Source: Amycolatopsis xylanica (GTDB lineage Bacteria; Actinomycetota; Actinomycetes; Mycobacteriales; Pseudonocardiaceae). From it: a stretch of 64,000 nt of DNA. The notes under the pieces are model-generated. The model saw nothing but the letters and a program-made list of their open reading frames with translations. It was not told where the DNA came from and did no database searches. Made by a program: the position numbers and the translations under genes. Position 1 is the first letter of the stretch. Each line of letters opens with the position of its first letter. Positions 40,376 through 50,166 of this stretch are shown here, piece after piece. The stretch spans positions 124,001 through 188,000 of the forward strand of contig NZ_FNON01000008.1 of the NCBI RefSeq assembly GCF_900107045.1. Direction: 5' to 3'.

Positions 40376-43300
40376 GTGGGCGGTGTGTTCGTCAACTACC
40401 GCACGGGCGACGGCGACTTCGCGGCGACGCTGATCAACCGGGTGCTCACCGCCCGGTTCGGCGCCGACCAGGTGTTCCTCGCCAGCCGGTCCATCCGCCC
40501 CGGCGAGGACTTCACCAAGAAGATCATCGAGCGGCTGCACGACTGCGACGTGCTGCTGGCGGTGATCGGCGCGCGCTGGCATTCGGTCACCGACCGGCAG
40601 CGCAAGCGTGAGCTGACCGCGCCGGACGACTGGGTGCACCGCGAGATCGCCGAGGCGTTCCGGCACGGCCTGCGGGTCATCCCGGTGTTCCTCGACCACG
40701 CGGTCGCGCTGACCGAGGCCGAGCTGCCCGACGACATCGCCGCGCTCGCACGCTGCCAGTTCCTCCGGCTGAGCCACCGCAACGACGCCCGCGACCTGTC
40801 CAGGCTGGTCGACGAGCTGTCCGATCTGGTGCCCGGCCTGGTGCTGAGCCGGGTGTTCACGGCCGCGCCGCCACCGCCGAGCCGCAACCTCGAACCCAGC
40901 GCCTGGCTGCGCGCCGAGTACCAGCTCGTGCCGTTCGCGGGCCGCGAAGGCGACCTCAAGATCCTGCGCGACTGGACCGACACGCCGAAGTCGGTGTCCG
41001 GGCACCTGGTCAGCGGACCGGCCGGGCAGGGCAAGACGCGGCTGGGGCATCAGCTGTGCCAGGACCTGGCCGGGTACGGCTGGGTCACCGGGTTCCTGCA
41101 CGAGAACGCCGCCGTCGCCGACATCGAGAACCTGAGCAAGATCGACAGCCCGCTGCTGGTCGTCATCGACAACCCCGAGCCGAGGTCCGACCAGGTGCAG
41201 GCGGTGGCGACCGCGTTCATGGAGCGCCCGCCGACCGCGCCGCCCGCGCGCCTGCTGCTGCTCAGCGGCGAAGTCGGCGAGTGGCTGCGACGGCTGCGCA
41301 CCCATGACGACGACCGCGTCCGGAGTGTGTTCGGCACGCTCGACGTGCAGGTGCTCGCGCCACCACCGGGCCGCCGCGCCGAGTTCCACCGCGCGGCGGC
41401 CGCCTATGCCGGCTACCTCGATGTCCCGGTCACGGACCTGCCGGTGCCCGGCGATCTGGAGCATCAGCGCTACGCGACCACCAGGGCGATCCACGCGGCC
41501 GCACTGCTCGCGCTACTCGACGAGAACCCCGGCGAGGACCTGCGGCCGGACGCGCGGCTGTACCGCGCGGCGCGCCCGGAATGCCCGTACCGCGGCCTGC
41601 AGCCGTTCCAGGAGCAGGACGCCGAGGTCTTCTGGGGCCGTGACCAGCAGATCGCCGACCTGGCCAAGGTGATCGACCGGCACCGCATGGTGATGGTGTT
41701 CGGGCCGTCGGGCTGCGGGAAGTCGTCACTGATCAGGGCGGGCATCCTGCCCCCGCTGCGCCGCGACGACGTGGCGCTGACCGTGTTCCGGCCCAGTCCC
41801 GACATCGCGCCGCTGGAGCAGCTGACCCAGGCGCTCGCACCGATCGTCGGCGCCGACCGGCTCGGCGTGAGCGGTGATCTCGGACTGCTGGCCGACGCCG
41901 TGGTCGAGACCGTGGGACGGCTCGTCCTGTTCGTCGACCAGTTCGAGGAACTCGTCGCGGTCAAGCCCGAAGCGGCCAGGGAAATGCTCGAACTCGTCGC
42001 CGACCTGGTGCGCGCGGCGCCGCTGCGGCCTGCCGGCCCGCCCGCCATCCGGGCGGTGTTCACCGGGCGCTCCGCCGACCTCGACGAGGTGCTGACCACC
42101 GACCTGGCCGCGATCCTGCACACCGTCCCGCTCCCCCGGATGGGCCAGGAAGGCTTGCGCACGGCCATCACCGGCCCCGCCGACCTCCCGCTGGTCTCGT
42201 TCGAACCGGGACTGGTCGACCGGATCATCGCCGACGCCGCCGACTCACCGGGCAAGCTCCCGCTGGTCGAGTTCGCCCTGACGAGGCTGTGGGAATCGCA
42301 GCAGGGCGGCACGCTGACCCACCGCGGCTACGACGAGCAGGGCGGCGTCACCGGCGCGCTGGCTTCGTACGCGCAGGAGGTCAGCACCGAGCTGCTGCTG
42401 CCGAGCGAGCAGAAACTCGCCGAGCAGCTGCTCGTCCAGCTGGCCAGGCCCAACGACGACGGCGGCTTCACCCTCACGCCCGCCCGGTTCGACCAGCTCG
42501 ACCCCGAGTCGCGCGAGCTCGCGAGGACGCTTTCGAAGCACCGGCTCGTGGTCGTCCGGCACGACCCCGGTCAGCCGGAGATCGTCGCGCTCGCGCACGA
42601 GGCGCTCGTCCAGCAGTGGCCGCAGCTGCGCGAATGGCTGGCCGCCGCCCACGATTTCCGTGCCTGGCAAGAACAATTGCGCATCGCGCTCGGCCAGTGG
42701 CAGCTCGGCGGCCGTGACCCGAGCACGCTGCTGCGCGGCAACCCGCTGACCACCGCCGAGGACTGGCTGGCCAAGCAGCCGATCGGCCTCACCGCCGAGG
42801 AACGCGACTTCATCACCGCCAGCCGGAGCCACCAGCGCCGGGGTGTCCGCCGCTGGCGCCTGGTGACCGCGCTGATCGGGGTGCTGGCACTGGTCGCGAC
42901 CACTTCGGCGGCGCTGGCGTTCAGCCAGAACAGCGAGCTCAGCGGCCAGCTGCGGACGGCGGCGGCGGTCGCGCTCGCCCAGGAGTCCCAGCGCCGCGAC
43001 GACTCGAACCCGTTGACAGCACTGCAACTCGCCGAAGCTGCGTGGCGCCACGGCCCGAACCGGCCCGAGGCCTACTCGGCGCTTTTGCAGCAATATCTCA
43101 AGTTCTCGTCGGTCGACGAGATCAAGTCCGGACTGTGGACCGGCGCCCTGGCCGACGCCACCACGACTCCGGACGGGAAGACCGCCGTCACCGCCGAGGA
43201 AGACGGCAAGATCACCGCGTGGACGGACCTGCTCGGCCGGTCCCCGCAGCGCTGGTTCGTCGCGACGGTGCCCACGGTGCAGACGATCCTGGTGAGCCCG

Positions 43301-45091
43301 GACGGCCGCTGGCTCGCCGCGTCGGACAACCGTGACGGCATCACGCTCTGGGACCTCGTCCAGCACCGAGGGCCGCTCCCGCTGCGCACGCCCACCGCGA
43401 AAGCCGACGAACGCGGCAAGCTGGTCAGCGCGACCTTCTCGGCGGACGGCGGCAAGCTGATCACGACGGTGCTGCGCAGCGGCACGCAGCCCGCCGTCGA
43501 GGTGTGGGACGTGCAGCAACGCCAACCCGCGGCACCGGGTTTCAACGCCCCGGCACCAGCGGAAACCAGCACAGCGCTCTACGTGGCGCCGGACGGCACG
43601 AGCGCTTGGTTCGCCGAGCAGCAACCGGGCGGTTCCGCGCGGACGGTGCTGCGCGACCTGGCGACGGGCGCCGAGATCCGGTCCACACCCGCGGACACCG
43701 TCACCCCGGGTGGGTTTTTCCTGCGATGCCAGGACGGCCGTTTGTCCATTTTGGACCCGACGAGCGGCGCGGTCCGGTTCACCAGGACGGTCCCCGCGTG
43801 CCCCACCGGGCTGACCGACCTGAGCGGGCGGTTCGCGGTGTTCGACGACAGCTCGGCGAAGGACGCGTTCGGCGTGCTCGGGCTGATCGACCTCGGCACC
43901 GGCCAGGCGTTCACCCTGCCGCGCCCGCGCACCGTGCGACCGCGTCAGGCCAACGACCTGACCAAGTTCAACACCGAGCCCGTCTTGGTATTGCCCGGCC
44001 CCGGCGGGCCTTCGGTCTTCCAGCTGAGCACCGACGCGCTGCTGCGGTTCCGCGTCCCCGACGCCACCGACGACCTCGCCGGTCCCGCCCCGTCGACCCC
44101 GCCGGGCACGACGGCGCTGAGCTGGGACGGACGGCTCCTGGCGACACTGACGCAGGACGGGGCACTGCAGGCGTACGACCTGGGCAGCCGCACGCGGATC
44201 GCGTTCAAGACGAGCGGGGTGAAGCTGGCCGCCAACCCCCAGCTCACATTCAGTGCCGACGGCATGTGGCTGACCGCGATCAGCACGGACGGCGACGTGC
44301 TGGTGTTGTCCACCACCACCTTCACGCTCGCCAGGACCATCAAGGTCCTGCCGATGTATTCCAAAGACGTGGCGCCACCACACCTCTCGGTCGTGCCTGT
44401 GTGGGCCGACCAGGTGCTGATCCTGCACGGTGGTGAGCTCGGCACCTGGAACCTGAGCACCGGTGGGGCGATCCGGAATCCGCTGCAGATCCGCGAAGGC
44501 TACGCACAAGCACAGGAGTTCGCCCGTGACTCGGTGGCACTGCCATGGCAGGAGGCCAGGGTGGAGGTGCTGATCGCGTCGATCGACGGGGTGGAGCTCT
44601 GGGACACGAGCTCGGGCCAGCTCAAACGCTCGGTGCAGCCACGGCCGGGCAGTCCCACCCCGGAGATCATCACCGACGCCGCGGGCACCCGGGTCGCGAT
44701 CCACTACAAGGCGGCCAACCAGCTGACGATCTGGGCCCCTGAACAGGAGGATGTCCGGCAGCGTCCGGTGCCGCTGCCCGGCGACCTCTCACTCGTCGCG
44801 TTCACCGCGGACAACAAGTTGATCTCCAGCTCGGCCGATGGCGGGGTGCAGGTCTGGGACCTCGGCTCGGGCAGCGGCATCGCGAACTTCCGCGTGCCCG
44901 GCGCGTCGGGCGGCTGGTCACTCTTCGGCGACGTGCTGACCACCGCCACCCGAAGCGGCCCGCTGTCGATCGACATGACCCCGGCCAAGTGGATCGATCA
45001 CCTGTGCCGTGTCAACGATCGCGACTACACCGCCGAGGAGCGCGCGCTGCTCCCCGGCGGAACGGACCCAGGCCCGCCCTGCGGCAAGTGA
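40376..45091 (+). CDS. TIR-double STAND NTPase-TM-beta-propeller giant protein
   Basis: This is a 1571-residue protein. Residues 1-130 are a TIR-like domain (VFVNYRTGDGDFAATLINRV, SIRPGEDF, CDVLLAVIGARWH; Glu90 in DWVHREIAEA is the candidate NADase Glu). A first P-loop GPAGQGKT lies near residue 217 with LLVVIDNPE as Walker B. A second, nSTAND1-type NTPase begins at CPYRGLQPF with GPSGCGKSS near 443-451 and VLFVDQFEEL. One TM helix lies near 826-850, then a WD40/PQQ-like propeller of about 600 residues with a Cys-containing C-terminus. Such fusions act as sensors that trigger NAD+ loss in antiphage or programmed death systems; this one is membrane-anchored. Confidence 0.85.
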   Translation: MGGVFVNYRTGDGDFAATLINRVLTARFGADQVFLASRSIRPGEDFTKKIIERLHDCDVLLAVIGARWHSVTDRQRKRELTAPDDWVHREIAEAFRHGLRVIPVFLDHAVALTEAELPDDIAALARCQFLRLSHRNDARDLSRLVDELSDLVPGLVLSRVFTAAPPPPSRNLEPSAWLRAEYQLVPFAGREGDLKILRDWTDTPKSVSGHLVSGPAGQGKTRLGHQLCQDLAGYGWVTGFLHENAAVADIENLSKIDSPLLVVIDNPEPRSDQVQAVATAFMERPPTAPPARLLLLSGEVGEWLRRLRTHDDDRVRSVFGTLDVQVLAPPPGRRAEFHRAAAAYAGYLDVPVTDLPVPGDLEHQRYATTRAIHAAALLALLDENPGEDLRPDARLYRAARPECPYRGLQPFQEQDAEVFWGRDQQIADLAKVIDRHRMVMVFGPSGCGKSSLIRAGILPPLRRDDVALTVFRPSPDIAPLEQLTQALAPIVGADRLGVSGDLGLLADAVVETVGRLVLFVDQFEELVAVKPEAAREMLELVADLVRAAPLRPAGPPAIRAVFTGRSADLDEVLTTDLAAILHTVPLPRMGQEGLRTAITGPADLPLVSFEPGLVDRIIADAADSPGKLPLVEFALTRLWESQQGGTLTHRGYDEQGGVTGALASYAQEVSTELLLPSEQKLAEQLLVQLARPNDDGGFTLTPARFDQLDPESRELARTLSKHRLVVVRHDPGQPEIVALAHEALVQQWPQLREWLAAAHDFRAWQEQLRIALGQWQLGGRDPSTLLRGNPLTTAEDWLAKQPIGLTAEERDFITASRSHQRRGVRRWRLVTALIGVLALVATTSAALAFSQNSELSGQLRTAAAVALAQESQRRDDSNPLTALQLAEAAWRHGPNRPEAYSALLQQYLKFSSVDEIKSGLWTGALADATTTPDGKTAVTAEEDGKITAWTDLLGRSPQRWFVATVPTVQTILVSPDGRWLAASDNRDGITLWDLVQHRGPLPLRTPTAKADERGKLVSATFSADGGKLITTVLRSGTQPAVEVWDVQQRQPAAPGFNAPAPAETSTALYVAPDGTSAWFAEQQPGGSARTVLRDLATGAEIRSTPADTVTPGGFFLRCQDGRLSILDPTSGAVRFTRTVPACPTGLTDLSGRFAVFDDSSAKDAFGVLGLIDLGTGQAFTLPRPRTVRPRQANDLTKFNTEPVLVLPGPGGPSVFQLSTDALLRFRVPDATDDLAGPAPSTPPGTTALSWDGRLLATLTQDGALQAYDLGSRTRIAFKTSGVKLAANPQLTFSADGMWLTAISTDGDVLVLSTTTFTLARTIKVLPMYSKDVAPPHLSVVPVWADQVLILHGGELGTWNLSTGGAIRNPLQIREGYAQAQEFARDSVALPWQEARVEVLIASIDGVELWDTSSGQLKRSVQPRPGSPTPEIITDAAGTRVAIHYKAANQLTIWAPEQEDVRQRPVPLPGDLSLVAFTADNKLISSSADGGVQVWDLGSGSGIANFRVPGASGGWSLFGDVLTTATRSGPLSIDMTPAKWIDHLCRVNDRDYTAEERALLPGGTDPGPPCGK

Positions 45092-45092
45092 G

Positions 45093-47954
45093 CTAACCTC
45101 GGCCGCAGACGACCCCCCGGCAGCCTTGCGGATCGCCGGAGGTGGTGTTGCCGCCGCCGTCGACGACGGCCGTGCCCGGGTTGACGTTGATGCCGAACCG
45201 GGCGTTGTTCTTGGTGTGGTTGCCCTTCACCACGACGATGACCTGATTGTCCTTGATGTCAACGACCGTCAGCCCGTCGTGCCCGTATGTCTCGTCTCCG
45301 GTCCCGAAGCCGTTCCCGGCGAACTCGTTGTCTGAGATCTCGACAGTGGTGCCCGGCGCGCCCACCCAGCCGAAATTGACAATGACACCGGACGCCTTCG
45401 CCCCGAGGAAATGGTTCCCGGAGAGCTTTCCCCATGCGGAATCCGTGATCTCCAAAGCTCGGTTGTCCGCGTCACGGAAGACGTTTCCAGAGATCGTGAA
45501 GTGCTTCCAGGACATCATCAACACCCTGGAGCCGTCGAAGGTGTTGTTGGTGAGCACGTTGTCGTCGGCGCTGGATTCGCCGAGCGCCAGCGTGCTGTTC
45601 GTCACCGTCGCGATCTTGCAGCCAGGCGCGAATATGTCGATGGCCACCGTCATCCGGTCCGCCGTCACCGATGATCCCTGCTGATCACAGGTAAAGTTCT
45701 TGACCTTCAGCAGACCGTCCTGGAAGACGCAGGAGCTGTTGTCGCCGCAGTGAGAGATGGCGTGGTAGGAATCGCTGCCGGTGAGGTTCGACCCGACGGC
45801 CGTCACCGAGCTTCCATGGTCGAACCTGAACGGGCTGAACGCGTCCATCGTCGAATTGCGGATCTGCAGATTGCGCGTCCGCTCCGCGGTGATCGCGAAA
45901 TGATCGAAGTTGTCCTGGGCCAAGCCCCTGGCGGTCACGTGGTCGATGGTGACGTCGGCGGCGTCGGCAACCACGATCCCGTCCGCGAACTGCCGGACCG
46001 TGCCGTTGCGGATGGTGACCTTCGAGCCACCGGTGACCACGATGCCCTTGCGCGCGGCCGAGGTGCTGTCCGTGGACAGGGTGTGGCCGTTGAGATCGAG
46101 CGTCACATCGCTCGCCGCGATCGTGACGCCGACACCGGTCGAGCAGATCAGGTCGGCGGTCAGCACGGCGTTCGTGGTGACCTTGTCGCCGCAGCGCACC
46201 TCGTGGGGCGCGGGCGCCACCGTCACCTCCCGGGACTGCTCGACCGTCGTGGCGCCGCCGGTGACCGCGAGCTTCACGGTGTAGGTGCCCTCGGCGGCGA
46301 AGACGTGCTGGAACTCGGGCGCGGTCGAAGTCACGACCTCACCGCCGGCGCCGGTGACCGACCAGGCCAGGCCCGAGTAGCGGCCGCCGGTGAGTTCGGC
46401 GCTGATGGTGGCCGCCCTGCCCACCTGCGGCACCTCCGGCGTCACCACCAGCTTGACGATGCGGGGCGGCGCGTCCGCCGAGTCGATCACTACCTGGGCT
46501 GCCGCACGGCCCGTCTGCCCGGTGCTCAGCTGGGCCGAGACGTTCACGGTGAATGTGCCTGCCTGAGACCACCGGTGCTTGACGCCCGTGCCGGTGGCCG
46601 TAGCGCCGTCACCGAAGGTCCATTGGGCGCCGGACACCCCCACCGCGCCGGTGCCGCGCGCGGTGAGCTGGAACTCGTCACCGACCATGCCGTGGTCACG
46701 CGGGCTGATCTCGATGGACACCGCGGTGGCCGTGTCGGGCCCCGGCTGGGGCCCGGTCGGCGGGACCGGACCGGTGCCGGGATCGCCGCCGGTGGTGGGA
46801 AGCGGACCGGGATCGCCGATGCCGGGAACCGGGGTCGTGCCCTCTTCCGGCTTGGCCGGGTTGTACTTCGAGATCGGGCGGACGCCGCCCTCGCCGCTGA
46901 GGATGCCTGCCTGATCACTCAGCGGGTCGTTGTAGAAGACCATGCCGTCGCGGCTCAGCAGCTCGAAGCGGACCGGGCGGTTGAACAGCTGGCGCTCGGC
47001 GAGCAGGCGCCGCTGCGCGAGGTCGACGATGAACGCCTTGCCGGTCGCGTAGTCCGGCACCACCACGCGGTTGCCGATCTCGACAGCGCGGCCGAGGTCG
47101 CCGGGGCCGGACAGCGGGATGGGCGCGCAGGAGCCCGCGTCGAACCCGCAGACCAGGAGCTGGCCGCGGGCGCTGTCCGAGATCAGCAGCCTGGCTTCGC
47201 CGGACGAGCCGCTCACCGCGACCGTCTCGCCGGGCGCCAGGTCGACCGGGAGGGACTTGGTGACCTTGCCGTCGGTGTCGAGCAGCTCGGCCGTGCGGCG
47301 CGCGGTGTCGACGATCGCGGGGTGCCCGCCGGTCAGCGTGAGGTGCGCGCTGCCGGGCGTGTGCGCCTGCGCGCGCGAGTGCCGGTTGCCGCCGTAGTGC
47401 CAGACCAGGTCGCCGGTCTGCTCGTCGAGCACCCAGAGCCTGTTGTCGGCGTCCATCACGGGCTCGTCGGGGACCGCGCGGACGTTCAGCGGAACCCCGC
47501 CCAGCGGCTGCAGGGTCTTGGCGTCGGACTTCGTGAACATGCCGCTCTGCGTGTCGAGCGTGTAGACGGCGTCGGCGGTGGGGAACACCGAGAGTGAGGC
47601 GCCCGCACCGGCGGTCACCGGGGCCGGCTGCGTGCGCTCGCGCGTCGCGCCGTCGACCCTGACCAGCGAGTCGCGGGTGCGGTTGAGCACGTAGCCGGTC
47701 AGCCCGTCCTGCACCGCGGTGAGGACGCTGCCCGGCTGGTCGACCTGGACCTGCGCGGCCACCTCGGCCGACGTGCCGTCCAGCAGCGTCAGCTGCCCGA
47801 CGGAGCCGGAGGCCACCCACGCGGCCCCGGAGTGCAGGCGGACCTGGGGAGCGACGTCGCGGGTGTCGGCTCCGGCGACCAGCCCGGCCACCAGTGTGAC
47901 GGCGCCCATGATCCCGGCGGCCGTTCTGAGCCCGCGCGGCAGCGGAAGCTTCAC
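45093..47954 (-). CDS. Secreted beta-propeller / PKD / right-handed beta-helix protein
   Basis: The 953-residue protein has an N-terminal signal or TM segment (TAAGIMGAVTLVAGLVAG) and a beta-propeller-like region with Asp-rich blades to about 380. A Pro/Gly linker (PVPGIGDPGPLPTTGGDPG) and two PKD/Ig-like domains (WTFGDGATATGTGVKHRWSQ in the first) follow. A C-terminal parallel beta-helix shows VTLDLNGHTLS and repeated ISGNVF/ITDS/ISDNEF coils. It is an extracellular, probably polysaccharide- or wall-binding protein. It follows the transglutaminase-like gene by 19 nt on the same strand, so it is the last gene of the MoxR-DUF58 operon, and it faces the TIR-STAND gene end with 1 nt between. Confidence 0.8.
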   Translation of the reverse strand: MKLPLPRGLRTAAGIMGAVTLVAGLVAGADTRDVAPQVRLHSGAAWVASGSVGQLTLLDGTSAEVAAQVQVDQPGSVLTAVQDGLTGYVLNRTRDSLVRVDGATRERTQPAPVTAGAGASLSVFPTADAVYTLDTQSGMFTKSDAKTLQPLGGVPLNVRAVPDEPVMDADNRLWVLDEQTGDLVWHYGGNRHSRAQAHTPGSAHLTLTGGHPAIVDTARRTAELLDTDGKVTKSLPVDLAPGETVAVSGSSGEARLLISDSARGQLLVCGFDAGSCAPIPLSGPGDLGRAVEIGNRVVVPDYATGKAFIVDLAQRRLLAERQLFNRPVRFELLSRDGMVFYNDPLSDQAGILSGEGGVRPISKYNPAKPEEGTTPVPGIGDPGPLPTTGGDPGTGPVPPTGPQPGPDTATAVSIEISPRDHGMVGDEFQLTARGTGAVGVSGAQWTFGDGATATGTGVKHRWSQAGTFTVNVSAQLSTGQTGRAAAQVVIDSADAPPRIVKLVVTPEVPQVGRAATISAELTGGRYSGLAWSVTGAGGEVVTSTAPEFQHVFAAEGTYTVKLAVTGGATTVEQSREVTVAPAPHEVRCGDKVTTNAVLTADLICSTGVGVTIAASDVTLDLNGHTLSTDSTSAARKGIVVTGGSKVTIRNGTVRQFADGIVVADAADVTIDHVTARGLAQDNFDHFAITAERTRNLQIRNSTMDAFSPFRFDHGSSVTAVGSNLTGSDSYHAISHCGDNSSCVFQDGLLKVKNFTCDQQGSSVTADRMTVAIDIFAPGCKIATVTNSTLALGESSADDNVLTNNTFDGSRVLMMSWKHFTISGNVFRDADNRALEITDSAWGKLSGNHFLGAKASGVIVNFGWVGAPGTTVEISDNEFAGNGFGTGDETYGHDGLTVVDIKDNQVIVVVKGNHTKNNARFGINVNPGTAVVDGGGNTTSGDPQGCRGVVCGRG

Positions 47955-47973
47955 GTGATCACCTGATTCCCCA

Positions 47974-50166
47974 TCATTTCAGCGAGCCCCGTCGCTGCCT
48001 GTTCCCCCGAAGGAGCGGCCGGGGATCGAGCCTCGCCCGCATCCATAGTAGGGACTGACTCCGCGGATACAGCTGGGTTCGCAACTGTGATTCCAGTTGC
48101 CATGCCTCGGCGACGGCGGCCTCGTCCGGCTCGCGGGGCGCGTAGACGGCGGCCGTGGCCAGCGGCGCCAGCCCGACCACCGCGCCGGCGGCGACCCCGA
48201 GCACGGCCACCGCGCGGTCGGCCGTCTCCTTCGCGGTCAGCGACGCCGACACCGGCACGCCCCGCTCGATCAGCCGGTCGACGGCCTCCTGCCAGGCGCC
48301 GAGCACCTTCCCGGCGTTGGTCGGGGCGGCGCGGCGACGCCAGCGCCGCCGCGCCTTCTCGGCGAGGATCAACACCACCCCGAGCAGCAGCAGCGCCGCC
48401 AGGACGGCGGCGACGAGCCCGGCGCCGCGCGCGACGGCGTTGCCCGCGCCGGCCGGTGACGCGGCGATGTCCGGCGACGGCGCGACGACCGGCGGCTTGC
48501 CCAGCGGCGGGTTCGGCGGCTGCTGGCCCGCCACCGGCAGTTCCGGGCGCTGCTTGCCGTCACCGGCGCTGCCGCTGAGGTCGGTCGGCTCGAACGGGAC
48601 CCAGCCGTAGCCGTCGAAGTGCACCTCGGCCCAGGCGTGCACGTCGTGGCTGGTCACGGTGTATCCGGCGGTCGACGGCCCGTCGAGGCGGTACCCCGCG
48701 GCGACCCGTGCGGGGAAGCCGGCGGCGCGGGCGAGCACGGCGAAGGCGGACGCGCGCTGCTCGGCGAAACCACCGCTGGACGGCCCGCCGGTGAGCAGCT
48801 TGAGCAGCGCGCCGTACGAGTGGCCCGGCTGGGCGTCGACGTCGTAGCGCAGGTCGCGCAGGTAGTTCTCGATCTCGGCGAGCTTCCCGTACGAGGTCGG
48901 CTGGGTCGCCGTGAGCTGGCTCGCGAGCGCGGGGAACAGCGGCGGCAGGTCACCGGGCAGTGCGAGGTAGCGCTGGTATTCGGGTCCCTTGCTGGGCGAC
49001 GCGGTCACCAGGCCGTCGTCGCGGACGGGGAGCTTGCCGGTGACGTCGTAGGAGGCGCCGCGCAGGGGCATCGCCGTCGCCAGCACCCCCGAGGCGGTCG
49101 AGAAACCGATCGGGTTCCGGGTGTCCTGCGCCAGGCCGAGCCTGGTCGGCCAGCCGGGCTCCGGCAGGAACGGCCCGGGCAGCGCATCGATCGTGATGTG
49201 TGCGCTGACCTCCTCCGACCTGGTCTGCGCCGGGTCGGCGGCGAGCTGCTTGCCCGCGACCAGGAAGCGGTCGCTGGACGTCCAGAGCACGCCGTCGAAG
49301 GTGTCGAGCGCGGCGACCCTGATCCGGTCGAGGCGCGGGCCCGCCGTCTGCCGCACGGTGAACAGCTTGCGCGGGGGTTCTTCGCGGAGCTGGCCCTTGA
49401 GCTTGGCCAGCGGGGTGATGGAGTCGGCGATCCGGACCGGGGCCTGGCGCAGGTCGCGCGGGTCGAAGCGGTCCGCGCCGGTGGCCAGCGGCGACGACTG
49501 TCCACTGAGGACGGCCAGGGCCGCGATCGCCGCGATGGCCGGCAAGCCGAAGGCGAGCCTGCTCGTCATGGCCTGCTTGTGGCCGGACGTGTCGACGCCG
49601 GTCCAGTCGGCGCGCAGCAGCGTCAGCAGGAGCACGGCCGCCAGCAGCAACACCGTGGGCAGCAGCTGGAAACCGGGCTGTTTACCCGCGAGGACGAGCG
49701 CGGCGGCGAAGGCGACGACCGGCGGCGCGCCCGGCGCGAGCACCACGCGGGTGCGCAGCGCGAGCGAGGTCGCGAGGAACGCGGCGAGCCAGGTGAGCAG
49801 TACCGGCGTGCCGAGCAGGTCGCCGCGGACGTCGGCGGGCGGCGCGACGGTGAGCAGCCTGGCCCAGCCGCCGAAGACGCCTTGCAGCACGGCGGTCGCG
49901 GTGCCGCGGGTCGGGAGTCCACTTTGGAGTGTGCTGCCGAAAACACCGTAGACGGCCAGCAGCACGAAACTGCCCGCCGCGGCCACCACGGTCCAGCCAG
50001 CGCGCCAGTGCAGCAGCGCGGCGGTCGCGGCGACCACCACGCCGACCACGGTCGCCGCGCCGAGCGGGGCCAGGTAGCCCGCGGTGGCGAAGAGCCCGCC
50101 GTAGACCAGGCCGCTCGCGATCACGGCGGCGGCGCACAGGAACGCCTCGATGAGCCGCCGGTTCAT
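47974..50166 (-). CDS. TgpA-like transglutaminase-fold membrane protein, catalytic Cys replaced
   Basis: The 730-residue protein has about six N-terminal TM helices (residues 5-210), a large periplasmic-side domain with a transglutaminase core (about 480-590) and a C-terminal TM helix near 640 followed by a basic cytoplasmic tail. The core keeps His (SHDVHAWAEVHFDG) and Asp (WVPFEPTDLS). At the nucleophile position the sequence is GGFAEQRASAFAVL, where active homologues have GxCE; Ala replaces Cys. The enzyme is therefore probably inactive as a transglutaminase or peptidase and may be a scaffold. Start ATG 50166 overlaps the DUF58 stop by 4 nt. Confidence 0.84.
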   Translation of the reverse strand: MNRRLIEAFLCAAAVIASGLVYGGLFATAGYLAPLGAATVVGVVVAATAALLHWRAGWTVVAAAGSFVLLAVYGVFGSTLQSGLPTRGTATAVLQGVFGGWARLLTVAPPADVRGDLLGTPVLLTWLAAFLATSLALRTRVVLAPGAPPVVAFAAALVLAGKQPGFQLLPTVLLLAAVLLLTLLRADWTGVDTSGHKQAMTSRLAFGLPAIAAIAALAVLSGQSSPLATGADRFDPRDLRQAPVRIADSITPLAKLKGQLREEPPRKLFTVRQTAGPRLDRIRVAALDTFDGVLWTSSDRFLVAGKQLAADPAQTRSEEVSAHITIDALPGPFLPEPGWPTRLGLAQDTRNPIGFSTASGVLATAMPLRGASYDVTGKLPVRDDGLVTASPSKGPEYQRYLALPGDLPPLFPALASQLTATQPTSYGKLAEIENYLRDLRYDVDAQPGHSYGALLKLLTGGPSSGGFAEQRASAFAVLARAAGFPARVAAGYRLDGPSTAGYTVTSHDVHAWAEVHFDGYGWVPFEPTDLSGSAGDGKQRPELPVAGQQPPNPPLGKPPVVAPSPDIAASPAGAGNAVARGAGLVAAVLAALLLLGVVLILAEKARRRWRRRAAPTNAGKVLGAWQEAVDRLIERGVPVSASLTAKETADRAVAVLGVAAGAVVGLAPLATAAVYAPREPDEAAVAEAWQLESQLRTQLYPRSQSLLWMRARLDPRPLLRGNRQRRGSLK

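Noticed and set aside
42245..44704. 819-codon antisense frame opposite the TIR-STAND gene
   Set aside because: Composition is that of an Arg/Gly/Asp-rich shadow, while the plus strand has complete domain motifs.
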